The notes under the pieces: generated by a model
The model's database searches: none
What the model was told of the DNA's origin: nothing
Seen by the model: the letters and a program-made list of their open reading frames with translations, nothing else
Program-made: the position numbers and the translations under genes
Shown: piece after piece, positions 5,896 to 6,479 of the stretch
How positions within the stretch are numbered: position 1 is the stretch's first letter
Layout of the letters: every line of letters starts with the position of its first letter
Assembly: GCA_037380725.1 (NCBI GenBank)
Contig: JARRRL010000168.1
Location: 1 to 6,479 of the forward strand
Source of the DNA: JARRRL01 sp037380725
GTDB taxonomy: Bacteria; Pseudomonadota; Gammaproteobacteria; Pseudomonadales; JANQJO01
DNA: 6,479 nt
Reading direction: 5' to 3'

Positions 5896-6342
5896 GTGAA
5901 CACAAAGACTTCTTACGCACTCCTCGGCTTTGCCGCCTTAGCAGGTGTTTTTGCCACGATATATGCGCTCTATTTACCATTTAGAGTAGCCCACGATCTA
6001 CTCTCCAATCTTCCTCTCGTTTCATATGAAACGGGTACCTTCTATTGTCTGTTGATGCTCTCAGTCACATTATTGTTCATTTTGGCGGTTTGTTATGAGT
6101 TAAAGAAATTCCCCGCATTGACTAAACGTGTTGGGCAAATCGTCGGTGGCAGCTTCCTCTTCGCTTTATTCTACGCCAATGTTATGCCACCGCTGCTGTA
6201 TGTTTTCGCCGAGCAACAGGGATATCAGCGTTGCTTAGCTGAAAGTGACGATTACTCCTTCCGCAGCGTAAAGGCGCGCTGGGTGAAAGATCTGCAGGAA
6301 TGCGAGTCTGCCGCTGAGGACTTATCAGAATTTAAAGATTAA
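5896..6342 (+). CDS. Small three-span membrane protein, possible immunity protein
   Basis: I do not recognise a named family. From GTG 5896 the protein has 148 residues with three hydrophobic segments (about 6-29, 47-69 and 80-105). A hydrophilic C-terminal region follows (106-148) with two cysteines, C113 and C136, in the pattern GYQRC and WVKDLQEC. By the positive-inside rule (KKF and KR near 70-78 between segments 2 and 3) the N-terminus is probably outside or ambiguous; the C-terminal tail could be periplasmic and disulfide-bonded. The gene starts five bases after the broken upstream gene ends, suggesting cotranscription. Its size and topology resemble immunity proteins of pore-forming bacteriocins, which is inference from layout. 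An alternative GTG at 5830, overlapping the upstream gene, would add 22 residues; neither start has an ideal ribosome site. Confidence 0.7.
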   Translation: MNTKTSYALLGFAALAGVFATIYALYLPFRVAHDLLSNLPLVSYETGTFYCLLMLSVTLLFILAVCYELKKFPALTKRVGQIVGGSFLFALFYANVMPPLLYVFAEQQGYQRCLAESDDYSFRSVKARWVKDLQECESAAEDLSEFKD

Positions 6343-6379
6343 ATATCAATTACTGACATTCACAACATAAAGAGTTCAC

Positions 6380-6479
6380 ATGCCGGACATTCAAATTGAA
6401 ATTTACCAAACGAATGAGTCAAACTGTATCTTCTTCAAAATGGACTTCAATCTGCGTCTCACCATCATTCGTTTGGTAA
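6380..6479 (+). pseudogene. RhuM-family gene start, disrupted by a local inversion (continues beyond window)
   Basis: RhuM-family proteins (Virulence_RhuM) are found in pathogenicity and defence islands; their function is not established. ATG 6380 opens MPDIQIEIYQTN, typical of the family N-terminus, and then reads ESNCIFFKMDF, which is not. The minus strand from the window end (6478 downward) instead reads YQTNDGETQIEVHFEEDTV and a TGA stop. This is just what should follow, since family members continue with IEV, a charged stretch and ETVWLTQ. The TGA falls where the family has Trp. So the segment after residue 12 is inverted or an inverted second copy is present. The plus frame stays open to the window edge, so an unrelated gene cannot be fully excluded. 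Confidence 0.55.
6403..6479. repeat. Perfect 15-bp inverted repeat with 47-bp spacer
   Basis: The left arm ttaccaaacgaatga (6403-6417) is the exact reverse complement of the right arm tcattcgtttggtaa (6465-6479). The right arm reaches the window end, so the repeat may be longer. Both arms encode YQTN of the RhuM-like start, on opposite strands. Confidence 0.9.

Noticed and set aside
5084..6479. Second copy of the ssrA 3' end as attR/attL
   Set aside because: No repeat of the tmRNA 3' sequence was found in the rest of the window.

Overview
This window comes from a gammaproteobacterial chromosome, probably a marine or environmental lineage. The gene set recN, fur, bamE, rnfH, smpB and ssrA is a well-known conserved gammaproteobacterial neighbourhood. 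The one-piece tmRNA, the Fur metal ligands at E. coli-like positions and the BamE lipoprotein all agree with this. I cannot name the genus.

Bases 1-5120 are ordinary core genome. The 3' end of recN (+) converges on fur (-), and the two stop codons share the palindrome CTAG. Between fur and bamE lie overlapping divergent promoters. The lipoprotein gene bamE (+) converges on rnfH (-). Upstream of rnfH on the same strand is a large AGCS-family sodium:alanine/glycine symporter gene. It occupies the place where ratA sits in E. coli, and no ratA is visible. A palindrome carrying a perfect -10 hexamer on each strand separates the symporter gene from smpB (+). ssrA (tmRNA, mature ends about 4691-5083) follows smpB, so both core parts of trans-translation are side by side. 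A strong terminator follows the CCA end directly. The tmRNA tag frame is unusually long (20 codons) and seems to contain two copies of the usual AAN-type tag start.

Bases 5121-6479, just past the ssrA 3' end (a classic island integration site), look like accessory DNA. First comes a gene with its own good promoter that is broken by a frameshift or internal deletion (5251-5890). It resembles uncharacterised proteins with a basic/aromatic middle part and a hydrophobic C-terminal part. Next is a small protein with three membrane segments (5896-6342). The pair has the layout of a membrane-active toxin and its membrane immunity protein; this is inference.

The last 100 bases start a RhuM-family gene, but the reading is destroyed by a local inversion. 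A perfect 15-bp inverted repeat brackets 47 bases. The minus strand of that stretch reads YQTNDGETQIEVHFEEDTV, the expected continuation of the plus-strand start MPDIQIEIYQTN. No integrase, second attachment site, tRNA or CRISPR array is visible.
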